Assembly: GCA_963817435.1 (NCBI GenBank)
Contig: CAWFNY010000001.1
Location: 930,001-994,000 of the forward strand
DNA: 64,000 nt
Reading direction: 5' to 3'
DNA from: JADJOM01 sp963817435
Lineage (GTDB): Bacteria; Gemmatimonadota; Gemmatimonadetes; Gemmatimonadales; GWC2-71-9
Position numbers and translations under genes: made by a program
The notes under the pieces: generated by a model
The model's database searches: none
Told to the model about the DNA's origin: nothing
The model's input: the letters and a program-made list of their open reading frames with translations, nothing else
In this document: one piece after another, positions 17,919 to 27,158 of the stretch
How the letters are laid out: every line of letters starts with the position of its first letter
Numbering within the stretch: position 1 is the stretch's first letter

Positions 17919-18203
17919 CTACGGCTCACTGTCCGCCTGCAGCCGGTAGAGGAACTCCCCCTTCCGGATCATTCCGAACTCCTCTCTCGCCAGCCGCTCC
18001 TGCAGCTTCCGGTCAGTGGCCACGGCCTTGGCGTACCGGCGGAGGGAGTCCACTTCCGTGGTCAACTGATCGATCGCCGCCTGCTCGGCACGCTCCTGCT
18101 GCCTGAGCTTCAGCCAGTTGAGGGTGCTGTATTCCCCCCCGAACACGGCGTAGATCAGCGAGGCGCCGAGCACGGCGACCATGAACAGCCGGGCACGACT
18201 CAC
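17919..18203 (-). CDS. ftsB: FtsB/DivIC-type septum formation initiator
   Basis: A 94-residue protein with one N-terminal membrane helix (residues 6-22), then a heptad-rich coiled coil (LKLRQQERAEQAAIDQLTTEVDSLRRYA) and the short conserved end LAREEFGMIRKGEFLYRL. This is the build of FtsB, the bitopic divisome protein that links FtsQ and FtsL. It starts with GTG at 18203, overlapping the enolase stop (GTGA). The eno-ftsB neighbourhood is common in bacteria. Confidence 0.88.
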   Translation of the reverse strand: MSRARLFMVAVLGASLIYAVFGGEYSTLNWLKLRQQERAEQAAIDQLTTEVDSLRRYAKAVATDRKLQERLAREEFGMIRKGEFLYRLQADSEP

Positions 18204-19480
18204 AGCGCGTAGAGGTCCCGGCCCGGGTACTGGGCGATCTCACCAAGCTCCTCGCTGATGCGCAGCAGCTGGTTGTACTTGGCGATGCGGTCGGTCCGGC
18301 TGGCGCTGCCCGTCTTGATCTGCCCCACGCCGGTTGCGACCGCGAGGTCGGCGATGAAGGTGTCTTCGGTCTCACCGGAGCGGTGCGAGATGATCGCGCC
18401 GTAGCCGGCGGTCTTCGCCATCTCGATGCACTCGAGGGTCTCGGTGAGCGTCCCGATCTGGTTGACCTTCACCAGCACCGCGTTACCCACACCCTGTTCG
18501 ATCCCCTGCCCCAGCCGGTCCACGTTGGTGACGAAGAGATCGTCGCCGACGATCTGGCAACGGCTGCCCAGCCGGTCGGTCATGAGCTTCCAGCCATCCC
18601 AGTCGTCCTCCGCGAGGCCGTCCTCGATCGAGACGATCGGGTAGCGATCCACCCAGGAGGTGTAGAGGTCGATCATGTCCGAGGCGGACCGGCGACTGCC
18701 GTCGCCCTTCTTGAAGACATACTCCCCATTCTGGTAGAACTCGGACGCGGCCGGATCGAGCGCGATCGCCAGGTCCCGCCCCGGCTCGAACCCGGCGGCA
18801 CGTATCGCCTCCATCACGACATCGAGCGCCGCCTCGTTTGACGGCAGCATCGGCGCGAACCCGCCCTCATCGCCGACGGCGGTGGAGAGCTTCATCTTGG
18901 TGAGGACCTTCTTCAGCGCGTGGAAGACTTCCACGCCCATGCGGAGCCCCTCCGGAAACGTCTCCGCCCCGATCGGCACGACCATGAACTCCTGGGCGTC
19001 GACGTTGTTCGAGGCGTGCGCGCCACCGTTGAGGATGTTCATCATGGGCACCGGCAGCACCCGGGCGAGAGGCCCGCCCAGATAGCGGTAGAGCGGCAGT
19101 CCGGAATCCTGCGCCGCGGCACGCGCTACGGCCATCGAGACGGCGAGCATCGCATTGGCGCCGAGATGGCTCTTGTTGGGCGTCCCGTCGACGTCCAGCA
19201 TTTCCTGATCGATGGAGATCTGGTCCTCCGCCGCCATCCCCTCCAGCCGCGGACCGATCACCTCGTTCACGTTTCGCACCGCTTCCAGCACGCCCTTGCC
19301 CCCGTAGCGCTTCGGATCGCCATCGCGCAATTCCACCGCCTCGTGCTCCCCGGTGGAGGCGCCACTCGGCACCGCCGCCCGCCCGGTCGCCCCGCTGGAA
19401 AGAACGACTTCAGCCTCGACGGTGGGATTGCCGCGGCTGTCGATGATTTCGCGACCGTGCACTTCGATGATCGTGGACAT
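18200..19480 (-). CDS. eno: Enolase
   Basis: Enolase interconverts 2-phosphoglycerate and phosphoenolpyruvate in the cytoplasm. The 426-residue product begins MSTIIEVHGREIIDSRGNPTVEAEV and shows the signatures GDEGGF, SIEDGL and the C-terminal SHRSGETED, including the catalytic lysine region KVNQIGTL. The start at 19480 agrees with the family; an upstream in-frame start at 19570 adds an unrelated stretch. It follows thiL by 90 bases and overlaps ftsB. Confidence 0.97.
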   Translation of the reverse strand: MSTIIEVHGREIIDSRGNPTVEAEVVLSSGATGRAAVPSGASTGEHEAVELRDGDPKRYGGKGVLEAVRNVNEVIGPRLEGMAAEDQISIDQEMLDVDGTPNKSHLGANAMLAVSMAVARAAAQDSGLPLYRYLGGPLARVLPVPMMNILNGGAHASNNVDAQEFMVVPIGAETFPEGLRMGVEVFHALKKVLTKMKLSTAVGDEGGFAPMLPSNEAALDVVMEAIRAAGFEPGRDLAIALDPAASEFYQNGEYVFKKGDGSRRSASDMIDLYTSWVDRYPIVSIEDGLAEDDWDGWKLMTDRLGSRCQIVGDDLFVTNVDRLGQGIEQGVGNAVLVKVNQIGTLTETLECIEMAKTAGYGAIISHRSGETEDTFIADLAVATGVGQIKTGSASRTDRIAKYNQLLRISEELGEIAQYPGRDLYAL

Positions 19481-19570
19481 GGAACCGGTGGGTTGGAGTG
19501 GGGCGTTCGAGAACGTGCGGAACGTACAACGGGAGAAGGGATCAGGGAACGGGCAGCGGATCCGAGGCAA

Positions 19571-20569
19571 TCAGGCGAAGTGATCGTGGCCGCTCAGCGT
19601 CACCGGCTGTCCCCCCAGAAGAAACCGGGCCCCCGCTCCCAGGCGTGCGGTCCCGATCCGGGTGAGCGGGACACCGGTCTCCCGCATCACGCGGGCCGCC
19701 GCCTGTCCATCGAACTCGGCCGGCATCGCAACGAGCAGTTCGTAGTCCTCACCACCCTGCGCGGCAAAGACCACCGGAGACACTCCTTCCCTCACCGCGG
19801 CCACACTCGCGGCGGGCGCGACCGGAAGCAGCGCCAGATCAATTTCGACGGCGACGCCGGAGGCAGCGGCCAGATGCGCCGCGTCGCCGCCGAGACCATC
19901 ACTGACATCGAGCATGGCGTGCGCTCCCGCACGCGCCAGGGCCTGGCCGGAGGCGATCCTCGGGTGCGGATGGGCGAATGCCGCCCGCGCCGACGCATCC
20001 GGTGCACCACCGGCCAGCCAGGCATGCAGTGCCGCGCGAGCGCCGCCCAGCTCGCCGGTCACCCAGATGCCATCGTTGGCGACCGCACCGACGCGAGTCA
20101 CCGGTCGTACCGCTCTCCCGAGGACGGTCACGTCGATCAGCCAGTGCTCGCTCGCCGTGAGATCTCCCCCGAGCACCACGCCTCCCGCGGCGTGCACGGC
20201 CGAACCGACGCCCGACATCAGGGCGGTGAGCTCGTCATCGCTGGCGCTCGCGGGAACACCGACGCTGGTCAGCACGCCCACCGTCGCCGCACCCTCCGCG
20301 GCGAGATCCGACAGCGCGGCCGCCGTCGCGCGCCAGCCGATCTCCTCGAGGGTGAGCCAGTCGTGCCGGAAGTGGACACCCTCGACCGAGAGATCTACGC
20401 TCACGACGAGTCTTCCCGGGGCGTCGGGCAGGATCGCGCAGTCGTCTCCGACACCCCGCGCGACTGGACCGAGCTGATGAAGGATCTGACGAATCCGGTC
20501 GAACTCGCGGCCCGGACCGAGCCGCATGGTGCTCCGGCCATTGGGAACGACCGCGGAGTCGTCCGTCAC
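19571..20569 (-). CDS. thiL: Thiamine-monophosphate kinase
   Basis: ThiL phosphorylates thiamine monophosphate to the active diphosphate cofactor. The 332-residue protein shows the family landmarks GVGDDCAIL, VSVDLSVEGVHFR, DLAAEGA, GGDLTAS, LDVSDGLGGD and GGEDYELL, several of which bind Mg-ATP. The GTG at 20569 overlaps the stop of the upstream propeller gene (GTGA) and gives normal length; a longer start at 20623 lies inside that gene. Confidence 0.94.
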   Translation of the reverse strand: MTDDSAVVPNGRSTMRLGPGREFDRIRQILHQLGPVARGVGDDCAILPDAPGRLVVSVDLSVEGVHFRHDWLTLEEIGWRATAAALSDLAAEGAATVGVLTSVGVPASASDDELTALMSGVGSAVHAAGGVVLGGDLTASEHWLIDVTVLGRAVRPVTRVGAVANDGIWVTGELGGARAALHAWLAGGAPDASARAAFAHPHPRIASGQALARAGAHAMLDVSDGLGGDAAHLAAASGVAVEIDLALLPVAPAASVAAVREGVSPVVFAAQGGEDYELLVAMPAEFDGQAAARVMRETGVPLTRIGTARLGAGARFLLGGQPVTLSGHDHFA

Positions 20570-22143
20570 TGGCCGATCACGTCGAGCCGCAGCCGCACCA
20601 GACCGTTCAGCGTCGCCACCCACAGAAAGGTGTCGTCGACGGCGATGTCGGTGACCTGCCCTGGCAGATCGCCGGGCGTGGTGAGCGGGCGCCTGAGCGG
20701 CGTCGCGATTCCGGCGAGCCCCACCCCACGATCGCCGGCGATGTAGAGTCCCCGCGCCCCATTGACCACGGTGTGCAGCCTGCCCAGGGTGCTGCCAAGC
20801 AGCGGGCCCAGGCTGAAACGACCGGTGCCGGGGTTGCGCCAGAGGAGCCGGTCCTCCAGCAGCGCCACGAGCGTGTCGGCGCGCCAGGTGAGCGCCACGA
20901 CTGGCGCCTGCAGGCTGGCGCTCTCCCGCAGCGCGTCTGGCTGCATCAGATCCGGTTCACCGGGCAGCGCCGCGAAGAGTCCGATCCGGGTGCCAACCCA
21001 GGTCGTGTCGCCCGAGAGCGCGACGGCATACGCCGCATCGGAAAAGCCGGGGGCGAGCCGATGAAAGCCGGTGGAATCCGCGTACTCCGCGATGCCATGG
21101 ACCGTCCCTGCGACGAGGCGCCCGCGCCGCTGCGCCAGTGAGAGCACGCGCGAGTCGGGCAGGCCGCGCCCCTCGTCGTAACGCTCCGAGTCCTCCGTCT
21201 TCGCCGACAGACGGATGACTCCGCCATCGGTTGCCAGCCAGAGGTCCGACTCCATGCCGACGACCCGTCGCGCCTGCGTGAAGGGCAATCCGGTCGCTCG
21301 AGGCCCCTGCAGGGACCGGAATTCTCCGAGACCGGTTCCGACGAATGTGAGTCCGGGATCGGCGATCGAAGTCCGCTCGGTGACGGCCCATACGCCACCC
21401 GTCCCCGCGTAGACCGCCGCCACCACCGCGCTGGGTAACCCGTACGGCAGCCGCTCCGGCAATCCGGCACCGTCCGCGAGATACACCAGCCCCGCGCCGG
21501 AAGTCCCGAGGTACCAGCCGATTCCCGTAAACCCCTGCGCTCTCGCGACGGCCGTATAGCGGACGTTGCGCAGCCGGCTGCCGAACAGCAGCGACGCGCT
21601 GCTGGCCTGAATCGCGGGGTTGCTCCGCATCGCCTGGTCGAGCGTCGCCGCGCGCAGCGGGTGCCCGGGTGCGCCGCTCGGAAACGCGCCGCCGCCGCGT
21701 GACGCGGTAAACCATCCCGCCCCGGTCCGAAGGAAGAGCCCCGAGCCGGGCGCGTCCTGGTCCAGCGCGGCATCCAGCACCGCACCCGGCACTGTGCCCT
21801 GCTCCCAGAGCTGGATGCCGGGATCGAAGCGAAGCCATCCGCCACGTCGCACCAGCCAGAGGCCGCCGTCGAGCGGATCGGCGAAGGCCAGGACGACGTC
21901 GCTCAGGAGACTCGGATCGCGCGGCTGCCACGGTCCCTGCCAGCGATGCGCGAGCGGATCCCAGGCGATGACCGCGGTCGGGGACGCCGCGAAGACGCGG
22001 TCGGTGCCTGCGGCAACGGCGGTGATGCGGGTGAAGTCGCCGATGATGGCGCGGTCCTCCGGCGACCAGTCGCGAGTCTGGGCCTGCGCGCCACCGGCGA
22101 ACAGACAACTGAGTACGACCGCCCGCCACACCGGGCTCACCAT
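20566..22143 (-). CDS. Secreted beta-propeller-like protein, unknown function
   Basis: The 525-residue protein begins MVSPVWRAVVLSCLFAGGAQAQT, a signal peptide, and then carries repeats of about 45-60 residues with motifs such as ESDLWLATDGGVIRLS, DTTWVGTRIGLFAAL and DTFLWVATLNGLVRL. These resemble blades of the propeller domains found in two-component sensors, but no kinase part is attached. The ATG at 22143 overlaps the nnr stop by seven bases, so it is translated in the nnr-thiL unit. Location is probably periplasmic or extracellular. Confidence 0.7.
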   Translation of the reverse strand: MVSPVWRAVVLSCLFAGGAQAQTRDWSPEDRAIIGDFTRITAVAAGTDRVFAASPTAVIAWDPLAHRWQGPWQPRDPSLLSDVVLAFADPLDGGLWLVRRGGWLRFDPGIQLWEQGTVPGAVLDAALDQDAPGSGLFLRTGAGWFTASRGGGAFPSGAPGHPLRAATLDQAMRSNPAIQASSASLLFGSRLRNVRYTAVARAQGFTGIGWYLGTSGAGLVYLADGAGLPERLPYGLPSAVVAAVYAGTGGVWAVTERTSIADPGLTFVGTGLGEFRSLQGPRATGLPFTQARRVVGMESDLWLATDGGVIRLSAKTEDSERYDEGRGLPDSRVLSLAQRRGRLVAGTVHGIAEYADSTGFHRLAPGFSDAAYAVALSGDTTWVGTRIGLFAALPGEPDLMQPDALRESASLQAPVVALTWRADTLVALLEDRLLWRNPGTGRFSLGPLLGSTLGRLHTVVNGARGLYIAGDRGVGLAGIATPLRRPLTTPGDLPGQVTDIAVDDTFLWVATLNGLVRLRLDVIGQ

Positions 22144-23690
22144 CGCTGCGGCGCCTCCAGCTCGAGCAGCACCGGCGGGTGAGGCGCCGGGCGGACCTGC
22201 CGCAGCGTCTCCCAGGTCCGCCAGAGGTCGGGGAGCGCCGCGAGGACATCCATCGGACGCAGGCCGCGCGCCGTGAAGCGCCGCGCCGCGAGATCGGCGG
22301 CGCGACCGAGCGCCTGGGCCGCAACCGCCGCGGCGAGCACCGGGTGTTCGAGCTGCACCAGCGCGGTCGCGACGAGACCGCTCAGGATGTCCCCGCTCCC
22401 GCCGGTCGCCAGTCCGGGATTGCCGGCCGCGACCGTCACGACCGAACCGTCCCGCCCCGCGACGACGGTCGGCACGCCCTTGAGGAGCACCGCGCAACCA
22501 GCCTGCGAGGCCGCCGCGCTGGCCGCGGCCCACGGATCGAGTTCGAGCCCCTCGGCGTACTCGGGGAAGAGCCGTCGGAACTCGCCCTGGTGGGGCGTGA
22601 GCACGACCGGACGCTCCGCGGCCAGCGCCTGGAGCTGGTGGCGCTCCCCACCCAGCGCATGGAGCGCATCGGCATCCAGCACCAGCGCGCGGGCGTGCCG
22701 CGCGGCGGCGAGCACGAACGCATCCCGGCCGGCGGCCCGGCCCAGCCCCGGGCCGATGATCACCGCATCGGCCCGCTCGAGCAGTGCGACGAGCGCCGGG
22801 GAGAGCGGCAGGATGAACTCGTGACGCAACGTCTGCAGGTCGGGTTCGGCGGCGGCGAGGAGATCGATCGTCCCCGCGGGTGCGGCCGCGTGCACGAGCC
22901 CCGCGCCAGCCCCGAAGGCGGCGCGACAAGCGAGCCGCAGCGCGCCGCTCATGCCCTCGTCGCCACCGATCACCACGAACCGGCCGCGCGTCCCCTTGTG
23001 CTCCCTCGCATCCAGACGGCCCTGGCTCTCGGCGGCGGCGCGGTCGGTCAGCAGCACCGGCCAGCCCGCATCCGCGGCGGGATGACCGATATCGACGACG
23101 ATCACGCTGCCGCATTCGTCCCGGGCAATCAGGTGTCCGCGGCGCAGCCCGCCGAAGGTGATGGACAGCTCCGCCTGCACCGAGGCGCCGTGGGTCACGC
23201 CGGACCGCAGATCGACGCCGGTCGGACCGTCGATCGCGACGAGCGGCACGGCGAGATCGTTGAGCCGGTCCACCAGGGCCTGCACCGGAGCGCGGAGCGC
23301 GCCGCGGGCACCGGTGCCGAGCAGCGCGTCGACCGCGAGGGTCACGGTCGGCCATGGTCCATCGGGTTCCACGACGCGGACCCCCTGGCTCCGCGCAAGT
23401 CCCGCCATCTGGCGATTCAGCGCCGACGCCTCTCCCGCGACCGCCGTCACGAACACCGGCACGCCGAACCGCTGCAGGACGCGCGCGATGACCCAGCCAT
23501 CCCCGCCGTTGTTGCCGGGTCCTGCCGCGACAAGGACTCCTCCCAGCAGCCGTTCAGGGTGACGAGCCGCGATCACCGCGGCGGCGGCGCGCCCTGCCCC
23601 CTCCATCAGCGTGGCGAGCGAGATGCCGGCCGCTTCGGCGCGACGGTCCCAGTCACTCGATTGTTCGGGAGACAGCACGGGAAGGGTCAT
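22137..23690 (-). CDS. nnr: Bifunctional NAD(P)H-hydrate epimerase / ADP-dependent dehydratase
   Basis: This repair enzyme converts hydrated NAD(P)H back to the reduced cofactor. The N-terminal half (about 1-210) is the epimerase, with GPGNNGGDGWVIAR; the C-terminal half (about 220-500) is the ribokinase-like dehydratase, with GPGLGR, VLTPHQGEFRRLF and NPGLATGGSGDILSG. At 517 residues it is the usual fused length. It begins a run of overlapping genes (nnr, propeller, thiL). Confidence 0.94.
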   Translation of the reverse strand: MTLPVLSPEQSSDWDRRAEAAGISLATLMEGAGRAAAAVIAARHPERLLGGVLVAAGPGNNGGDGWVIARVLQRFGVPVFVTAVAGEASALNRQMAGLARSQGVRVVEPDGPWPTVTLAVDALLGTGARGALRAPVQALVDRLNDLAVPLVAIDGPTGVDLRSGVTHGASVQAELSITFGGLRRGHLIARDECGSVIVVDIGHPAADAGWPVLLTDRAAAESQGRLDAREHKGTRGRFVVIGGDEGMSGALRLACRAAFGAGAGLVHAAAPAGTIDLLAAAEPDLQTLRHEFILPLSPALVALLERADAVIIGPGLGRAAGRDAFVLAAARHARALVLDADALHALGGERHQLQALAAERPVVLTPHQGEFRRLFPEYAEGLELDPWAAASAAASQAGCAVLLKGVPTVVAGRDGSVVTVAAGNPGLATGGSGDILSGLVATALVQLEHPVLAAAVAAQALGRAADLAARRFTARGLRPMDVLAALPDLWRTWETLRQVRPAPHPPVLLELEAPQRW

Positions 23691-23811
23691 GGGTCCTTCA
23701 GCCTTCGGTCGCAGAGCCGCGCGGCGGGAGGCCAGAGCTGGCCGGGATGGGCGCGATGGTCAGAACTGCGTTCGTGGCGGCATGCCGCTGGACGGAGCCG
23801 GAGGCAGGCGC

Positions 23812-24213
23812 CTAACGTCTGACAGCCACCAGCTCCGCGACACCATCCCAGGCATAGGGTTCGCTGAAGGCTTCGCCGAATTCATAGACGGCGGCGAAGT
23901 CCTCTTCGCGGTCGGTAGGCTGGGTCGAGAGCAGCCCGGCGCGCACCAGGATGAAGACGATGCTGCCGTAGTCCTCCGTCTTCCGGATTCCCCAGAAGGC
24001 CAGCACCTCCGGGGCGAGCAGACCGAACTGCCTGACGGCGAAGTCGCGGCAGGCCCATGCCAGTTCCGCGCCGGTGACATGACGGCGCGCGTCGAGGCGC
24101 GACTGCAGAAACTCGATGGCCGCGAGGACGAAGAGATAGGCCCGTTCGTCATAGCGGTAGCCATCGGCGCGCAGGCGCGTCAGGACATCGGCGGAGAACT
24201 GGAGGTCATTCAT
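23812..24213 (-). CDS. Minf_1886-family conserved protein, unknown function
   Basis: A 133-residue soluble protein with the pattern YDERAYLFVLAAIEFLQ, RRHVTGAELAWACRDFAVRQFG, FWGIRKTEDYGSIVFILV and VYEFGEAFSEPY. This matches my recollection of the Minf_1886 family, found in several phyla without assigned function. It stands between nnr and glyA on the same strand, with 121- and 58-base gaps. No catalytic motif is visible. Confidence 0.75.
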   Translation of the reverse strand: MNDLQFSADVLTRLRADGYRYDERAYLFVLAAIEFLQSRLDARRHVTGAELAWACRDFAVRQFGLLAPEVLAFWGIRKTEDYGSIVFILVRAGLLSTQPTDREEDFAAVYEFGEAFSEPYAWDGVAELVAVRR

Positions 24214-24271
24214 GGTGCGGCAATGCGGTCCGGGTCATAGCGAGCGAAGCTAGGACCCGGAGGCCGGGGGG

Positions 24272-25531
24272 TCAAGCGTGCCGCGGACGGTACAGCGGGA
24301 AGGCGCGACACAGCTCGAGCACTTCACGCTTGACGCGCGTGATGGTTTCCTCATCCCGCCGGGTGAGGACCTCGTCGATCAGCTGGGCGATCCGCTTGAA
24401 CTCCGCCTTGCCCATGCCGCGCGTGGTCATGGCCGGCGTGCCGAGCCGGATCCCGCTGGTGACGAAGGGCGACTGCGGATCGTCCGGGATGGTGTTCTTG
24501 TTGACGGTGATCTCGGCCCTGCCGAGCAGCGCTTCCGCTTCCTTGCCGGTGAGGTTCTTCGGCCGGAGGTCCACCAGCATGAGGTGGGTATCGGTGCCAC
24601 CGGAGACGATCGCGAAGCCGCGCTCGATCATCGCGTCGGCGAGCGTCTTCGCGTTCTCGACGACCCGCTTCGCGTAGGTCTTGAACTCGGGCTCGAGTGC
24701 TTCGCCGAATGCCACCGCTTTCGCGGCGATGACGTGCTCGAGCGGACCGCCCTGGGTGCCCGGGAAGACCGACTTGTTCACCGCGGCCGCCAGTTCCTGG
24801 ATGCACAGGATGATGCCCGCACGCGGGCCGCGGAGCGTCTTGTGGGTGGTGCTGGTGACGATCTGCGCGTGCGGCACCGGCGACGGATGCACGCCGCCCG
24901 CGACGAGACCGGCGAAGTGGGCCATGTCGACGAGGAGGTAGCCGCCCACTTCGTCGGCGATCGAGCGGAAGGCGGCGAAATCAATGGTGCGGGCGTAGGC
25001 GCTGCCGCCGGCGATGAGGATCTTCGGCCGCTCGCGACGCGCCTGGTCGCGGACCTGGTCCATGTCGATCCGGCCGGTCGCCGGATTCACGCCGTACTGC
25101 ACCGCGCGCCAGATGACACCGCTGTGATTGACCGCCGCGCCATGAGAGAGGTGACCGCCGTGCGGCAGCGCGAGACCCATGATGGTCTCGCCCGGCTTGG
25201 CGATCGCCATGAACGCGGCGAAGTTCGCCTGCGCCCCGGAATGCGGCTGCACGTTGGCGTGGTCGGACCCGAACAGCTGCTTCGCCCGGTCGATCGCGAG
25301 CTGTTCCACCTTGTCGACGACCTCGCACCCGCCGTAGTACCGCTTCCCCGGATACCCCTCGGCGTACTTGTTGGTGAGCGGCGTCCCCATCGCGTCGATC
25401 ACGGCGCGACTGGCGAAGTTCTCACTGGCGATGAGCTCGAGTCCGTTCTGCTGACGGTGCAGTTCGGCGTCGATGAGTCCGGCGATGGTGGGGTCCGCCT
25501 TGCGAAGCGAGGCGTTGTGTTCGTACGACAT
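24272..25531 (-). CDS. glyA: Serine hydroxymethyltransferase
   Basis: GlyA interconverts serine and glycine while charging tetrahydrofolate with a one-carbon unit. The 419-residue protein has the substrate region GLELIASENFASRAV, NKYAEGYPGKRYYGG, and the PLP lysine in VTSTTHKTLRGPRAG. Length and start (MSYEHNASLRKADP) are normal. It follows rpiB by 11 bases, so the two form one transcript. Confidence 0.97.
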   Translation of the reverse strand: MSYEHNASLRKADPTIAGLIDAELHRQQNGLELIASENFASRAVIDAMGTPLTNKYAEGYPGKRYYGGCEVVDKVEQLAIDRAKQLFGSDHANVQPHSGAQANFAAFMAIAKPGETIMGLALPHGGHLSHGAAVNHSGVIWRAVQYGVNPATGRIDMDQVRDQARRERPKILIAGGSAYARTIDFAAFRSIADEVGGYLLVDMAHFAGLVAGGVHPSPVPHAQIVTSTTHKTLRGPRAGIILCIQELAAAVNKSVFPGTQGGPLEHVIAAKAVAFGEALEPEFKTYAKRVVENAKTLADAMIERGFAIVSGGTDTHLMLVDLRPKNLTGKEAEALLGRAEITVNKNTIPDDPQSPFVTSGIRLGTPAMTTRGMGKAEFKRIAQLIDEVLTRRDEETITRVKREVLELCRAFPLYRPRHA

Positions 25532-25542
25532 GCGATCTCCCT

Positions 25543-25977
25543 TCAGGGTTCAATCTTGTCGACCCGGCGCTGGTGGCGGCCGCCCTCGAAGGGCTCGTTC
25601 AGCCACGCCCGCAGGATCTCCAGTCCCTCCTGCTCCGAAACGAACCGCGCAGGCAGGACGAGGATGTTGGCATCGTTATGGGCCCGCGCGAGGCGGGCGA
25701 CCTCCGGCGTCCAGGCGACCGCCGCCCGAACCCCGTGGTGGCGATTCGCGGCGTACGCCATGCCCAGCCCCGTGCCGCACAGCAGCACCCCGCGCCGGAC
25801 CTCGCCCCGCTCGACCTGCCCGGCGAGCGGATGGGCGTAATCGGGGTAATCCGTGGAATCGGCCGAATGGGTTCCGAGATCGAGCGGTTCGTAGCCGAGC
25901 GTACGGAGCTCCTGCTTGAGCCGCTCCTTGAGCGCGAAGCCGGCGTGATCGGCGCCGATCGGAATGACTTCAGGCAT
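25543..25977 (-). CDS. rpiB: Ribose-5-phosphate isomerase B
   Basis: RpiB interconverts ribose-5-phosphate and ribulose-5-phosphate. The 144-residue protein begins MPEVIPIGADHAGFALKERLK and carries GVLLCGTGLGMAYAANRHHGVRAAV, with the catalytic cysteine in CGTG. The start at 25977 matches the family; the track of upstream residues from 25992 is not needed. It lies 39 bases after leucine dehydrogenase and 11 before glyA. Confidence 0.94.
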   Translation of the reverse strand: MPEVIPIGADHAGFALKERLKQELRTLGYEPLDLGTHSADSTDYPDYAHPLAGQVERGEVRRGVLLCGTGLGMAYAANRHHGVRAAVAWTPEVARLARAHNDANILVLPARFVSEQEGLEILRAWLNEPFEGGRHQRRVDKIEP

Positions 25978-26016
25978 GGGACAGTATAGCAACCGGACGC
26001 ATAAAAATGCAGGGGG

Positions 26017-27072
26017 TCATACGCGGATCCCGGCGATGGTCCCCACCCCGCGAATGCGCGCTTCCGCGACGTGATCTGCGGCCTGATAACTCGGGATATT
26101 CTGGGACTTGGCCGTGGCATAGATGCTGAGCAGCGTGTCGTAGATCTGCCCGGCCTTCCGCTTGGCGCGATCGTGGTCCCAGCCCATCAGTTCACCATAG
26201 ACATTGATCACCCCACCGCCGTTGATCACGTAGTCGGGCGCGTACAGCATGCCGCGCTGCTCCAGTTCGACGCCGTGCCGTTCCTCGGCGAGCTGGTTGT
26301 TGGCGCCGCCGGCGATGACCTCGACCTTGAGCCGCTTCAGCGTGTCATCATTCACCGTCGCGCCGAGCGCGTTGGGTGAATAGATGTCCGCCGGGATGTC
26401 GTAGATCTTGTCCGGGGCGACGGTCTCCGCGCCCGTGGCCTTGACCACCTGCGCCACCTTGTCCTGATCGATGTCGGTCACGACCAGCCTGGCGCCTTCG
26501 GCGTGCAGATACTCGCACAGCGAAAAGGCCACGTGCCCGCAGCCCTGGACCAGGATCTTCTTGCCCGCCAGGCTGTCGGAGCCCCACCGCGTCCTGGCGG
26601 TGGCCTTCATGCCGCAGTAGACGCCATAGGCCGTGACGGGGGACGGATCCCCGGAGCGGCCGTGAAGGCCGGCGACGCTCTCCGTCTCCATCCGCACATA
26701 CTCCATGTCTCCCGGCGATGTTCCCACGTCCTCCGCCGTGATGTACCGCCCCTTGAGCGATTCAACGAAGCGGCCGTGGGCACGGAAGACGGCCTCACGG
26801 TCGGTCCGCTTGTTGTCACCCACGATCACCGACTTGCCGCCACCCAGATTCAGCCCGGCAACCGCCGACTTGTAGCTCATCCCGCGGGCCAGCCGCAGCG
26901 CGTCGGTGATCGCCTCGTCGGTGGAGGCGTAGTTCCAGAACCGGGTGCCGCCCAGCGCCGGACCGAGGGTGGTGTCGTGAATGGCGATGATGCCGAAGTA
27001 GCCGCACGACGGCTCGTGACAGAGCACGAGCTGCTCGTGGGCATAGGTGGCCATCGACTTGAACGGATCCAT
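26017..27072 (-). CDS. Leucine dehydrogenase (Glu/Leu/Phe/Val dehydrogenase family)
   Basis: The 351-residue NAD-dependent amino-acid dehydrogenase would deaminate branched-chain amino acids to 2-oxo acids. It aligns along its length with leucine dehydrogenases: EQLVLCHEPSCGYFGIIAIHDT, GPALGGTRFW, the catalytic lysine in LNLGGGKSVI, and the dinucleotide fold VQGCGHVAFSLCEYL. The start at 27072 fits the family's N-terminus. Neighbouring 3-hydroxyacyl-CoA dehydrogenase and thiolase genes suggest a branched-chain or short-chain acyl degradation context. Confidence 0.9.
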   Translation of the reverse strand: MDPFKSMATYAHEQLVLCHEPSCGYFGIIAIHDTTLGPALGGTRFWNYASTDEAITDALRLARGMSYKSAVAGLNLGGGKSVIVGDNKRTDREAVFRAHGRFVESLKGRYITAEDVGTSPGDMEYVRMETESVAGLHGRSGDPSPVTAYGVYCGMKATARTRWGSDSLAGKKILVQGCGHVAFSLCEYLHAEGARLVVTDIDQDKVAQVVKATGAETVAPDKIYDIPADIYSPNALGATVNDDTLKRLKVEVIAGGANNQLAEERHGVELEQRGMLYAPDYVINGGGVINVYGELMGWDHDRAKRKAGQIYDTLLSIYATAKSQNIPSYQAADHVAEARIRGVGTIAGIRV

Positions 27073-27158
27073 GAGAATTCCGAGTTCAGAGTTTCGAGAG
27101 AGAGATGCGAGGCGACGCGTTCCGGAGGTCCGGGCCCCCGGAACTCCGAACCCGGCAC

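Noticed and set aside
27073..27158. Terminator between hbd and leucine dehydrogenase
   Set aside because: A GC-rich inverted sequence is present, but there is no T-tract and its pairing is imperfect; it is only a possible hairpin.
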